This document shows, piece after piece, positions 62,065-64,000 of a stretch of DNA of 64,000 bases. The translations under genes were made by a program, and so were the position numbers. Origin of the DNA: Pampus argenteus. Taxonomy: Eukaryota > Chordata > Actinopteri > Scombriformes > Stromateidae. The notes beneath the pieces were generated by a model, which was not told where the DNA came from, searched no databases, and saw only the letters and a program-made list of their open reading frames with translations. The stretch spans positions 5,124,001 through 5,188,000 of the forward strand of contig CM072861.1 of the NCBI GenBank assembly GCA_036937835.1, read 5' to 3'. Position 1 is the first letter of the stretch. Each line of letters starts with the position of its first letter.

Positions 62065-64000
62065 TGCACCTAATTACTTCTGCGACTAACTAATTATTCG
62101 ATTTATGTAATTATGTTTTCATAGATGAATAGTAATTGATTACATTTGTAAGTAGCCCCAGAAAGTAATAGAAGGGGAATATCATAAAATAATTTAAAAA
62201 TTGCAAAGATCACCTCTACCCTGCTTTTACTCTGTAAACCCTACTGTGCCATTGATTTTTGTACTTTTAAAACTTCCTTTCCCTGCCCTAAGCAGTATTG
62301 ACCATCCCTGCTACCATTTATCACTGCAACTTTATATACATTCTTTGAAGAATCCAGTTCTCTGTTGGCAATGTTTCTCTTTAAAAAGATCTTTTCCAAG
62401 TTGAGGTTAACCTTTGAGTAATCATTTTACTTTCACTACTGATGCCTTTTTTTTCCTTTTTTTTTGAGAAACTTGAAAAATATAGCAGCAACTGTGATTT
62501 TTTTTTCTTCATTTCATTGTTAAATCATAAATATCAGAAAAAGCTGCAGTATTCCTCCCTTGAGGCAAAATACACAAGTTCAAATCCTGAAAGAGAAACA
62601 TCTTGCAGCAAGCTCTCTCTCTTATCAGTGCTTTCGACTTGACTTAGTTGTTGTTATCAGCATTATACAGACAACAACAAACATAATGAACACATATGCA
62701 ATATGTTTCTGGTTATGGTCATGTTAAGGAATGTAACAGTAATACAATGGTCTGTTGGCTATGTAAGGCTGTAGGCTCACAATGACAATACTAATATGTT
62801 GATGTTCCGAAAAGGAAGGACATGTCATGGTGACATTAGAGGCTTTTGACTTTGACTGAAATGTCACAGGTCCAAATTTGATTTGTCCAGTACTTTATTT
62901 AGGACTAAATACTTTTGCTGTGTTTTAGCACTTGTCACGCTGTATTACAGATATTTTCATGCTAAAATAAGACAGGGGACATGACCAACAATCATACCTG
63001 ATAAACTTCAGTATATTAGCATTGTTTTTTTTGTGAGCTTTGTGAGAAAGGTAGCATGTTTTAGCTCAACGCAACACAATGCACCCCAGAGCCACTAGCA
63101 TGTATGTGGGATGTCTCAGTTGCTTCTATTGATAGATATTACTAATATTTTTTATGCATTCCTTTATATATAAAGAAGAAATGGTTTCAATAAGAATTAT
63201 CTTTATAAGAAAACCAGAGTGTAATACACATTGCCAAATGAGAAAAAATGTCTCTCTGTTCCTGAGCATGATAGATATTAAACCTGCTTAGTGTGCATGA
63301 AAGTGTGTTCTGAGTACATGATGATTTTGTGACATGAGTGTTGGTTTATGCATATAAGACTGTTTGCATGTGTATGTACTTTTTGTGTGCATACACAGCA
63401 GAAAGTTGGCAAAATGCTACTGAAATTGAACCTGGGCCCTTGAAGAGCTGGGAATCATTCCAGCTAGAAAATCCCATCCTCATCAACTTTTTAAATTGGA
63501 TTTCCCCTCTGCCTCACTTTATTGTTTCTGTAGCAACATTTCAATTAGACATATGTGGACGGAAATAGACGTTGCTCAGAGCGCAAAGGAATTACACTGC
63601 TTTACGTATACTTGGACACAAAGGCTTCAAAGAGCCATGGTAGCCTGCCCCCACACAAACTAATAGATTTTTGTTTTTAGCTGACAAAGACGTTGGCATA
63701 CAGAAAGTGGCGCACACAGGCACACAGATAAGCATACACACTGTACACACTTATAAAGGACAGATGCAAATACACACGTACACAAAGAAAAAGCTGAGTT
63801 TACCAAAGAAGATATACTTTTTGTAAAAGATATATTCAGTGATTCTTGGAAAAAAAAGAAAAAAAAAAGTCACTAAACACTAAAACTGAGTAAGCACACA
63901 ATGAGTTATCGAAAGAACGTTTTTCACTTTCTTAATTGCTTGATACTGTGAACATATTGAATATCTGCTGCTAAATGCTCCACTATGTTCACCGGCTAGT
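62065..64000. other. non-coding, no feature recognised
   Basis: AT-rich DNA, with A/T runs at 62,449-62,465 and 63,849-63,868 and CACA-rich DNA near 63,700-63,780. No exon or named repeat was identified. Confidence 0.45.

Noticed and set aside
1..64000. CRISPR arrays, operons, Shine-Dalgarno sites, bacterial or phage genes
   Set aside because: None present; repeats, tRNA type, LTR and LINE content all indicate a vertebrate (fish) chromosome.

Overview
The window looks like a piece of a teleost fish chromosome. It is AT-rich, has many simple repeats and decayed transposons of fish-typical kinds (Tc1-like elements, L2/CR1- and RTE-type LINEs, an L1-like ORF1, Gypsy-type solo LTRs), and I could not recognise any exon of a conserved cellular protein gene. 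The host part (1-43,595 and 60,758-64,000) is best read as intergenic or intronic DNA. Its clearest cellular genes are tRNA-Thr(CGU) copies in a small broken tandem array near 19.7-22.3 kb. The assignment to teleosts rests on repeat style, not on a database search. || The main object is a complete provirus at 43,596-60,753 (about 17.2 kb), flanked by a 4-bp target duplication CACT. It has two 1,722-bp LTRs that I read as identical, a tRNA-Lys1,2-type primer binding site, a polypurine tract, and no broken reading frame. Order on the + strand: 5' LTR, leader with a splice donor, gag (1,094 aa), pol (1,078 aa; protease, RT, RNase H, integrase), accessory ORF-A (467 aa), ORF-B (368 aa), small basic ORF-C (127 aa), env (824 aa), ORF-D (219 aa, multi-pass membrane), ORF-E (up to 426 aa, running into the 3' LTR), 3' LTR. 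It is unusually large for a retrovirus. || Its most striking feature is a probable macro domain (ADP-ribose-binding fold) in the middle of Gag. Other unusual points: Gag has no CCHC zinc knuckle; pol begins at an ATG overlapping the gag stop (ATGA) with no canonical frameshift site; ORF-A is a Cys-pair protein with an overlapping PSAP/PPMY late-domain motif; ORF-C and ORF-E have exactly phase-matched splice signals suggesting a two-exon regulator; and a polytopic membrane protein follows env. Several traits recall foamy viruses (separately initiated pol with its own protease, no zinc knuckle, long Env leader, downstream ORF entering the LTR, 4-bp duplication), but the protease DTG and RT YIDD motifs and the gene set do not match a genus I know. 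Full-length RNA would make Gag (and Pol by reinitiation or splicing); spliced RNAs would make Env and the accessory proteins. || Layout of the rest: 1-5 kb mostly plain AT-rich DNA with one LTR-like repeat; 5-16 kb LINE scraps, microsatellites, tRNA-Thr-derived pseudogenes and a pogo/Tigger-like remnant; 16-17 kb a solo LTR; 19.7-22.3 kb the tRNA-Thr array interrupted by an ORF1-only L1-like element; 26-33 kb several LINE fragments, one holding an internally deleted LINE derivative; 37-42.5 kb an LTR-like repeat and a Tc1-like element split by an almost complete LINE; then the provirus; then a decayed Tc1-like transposase and plain DNA to the end.
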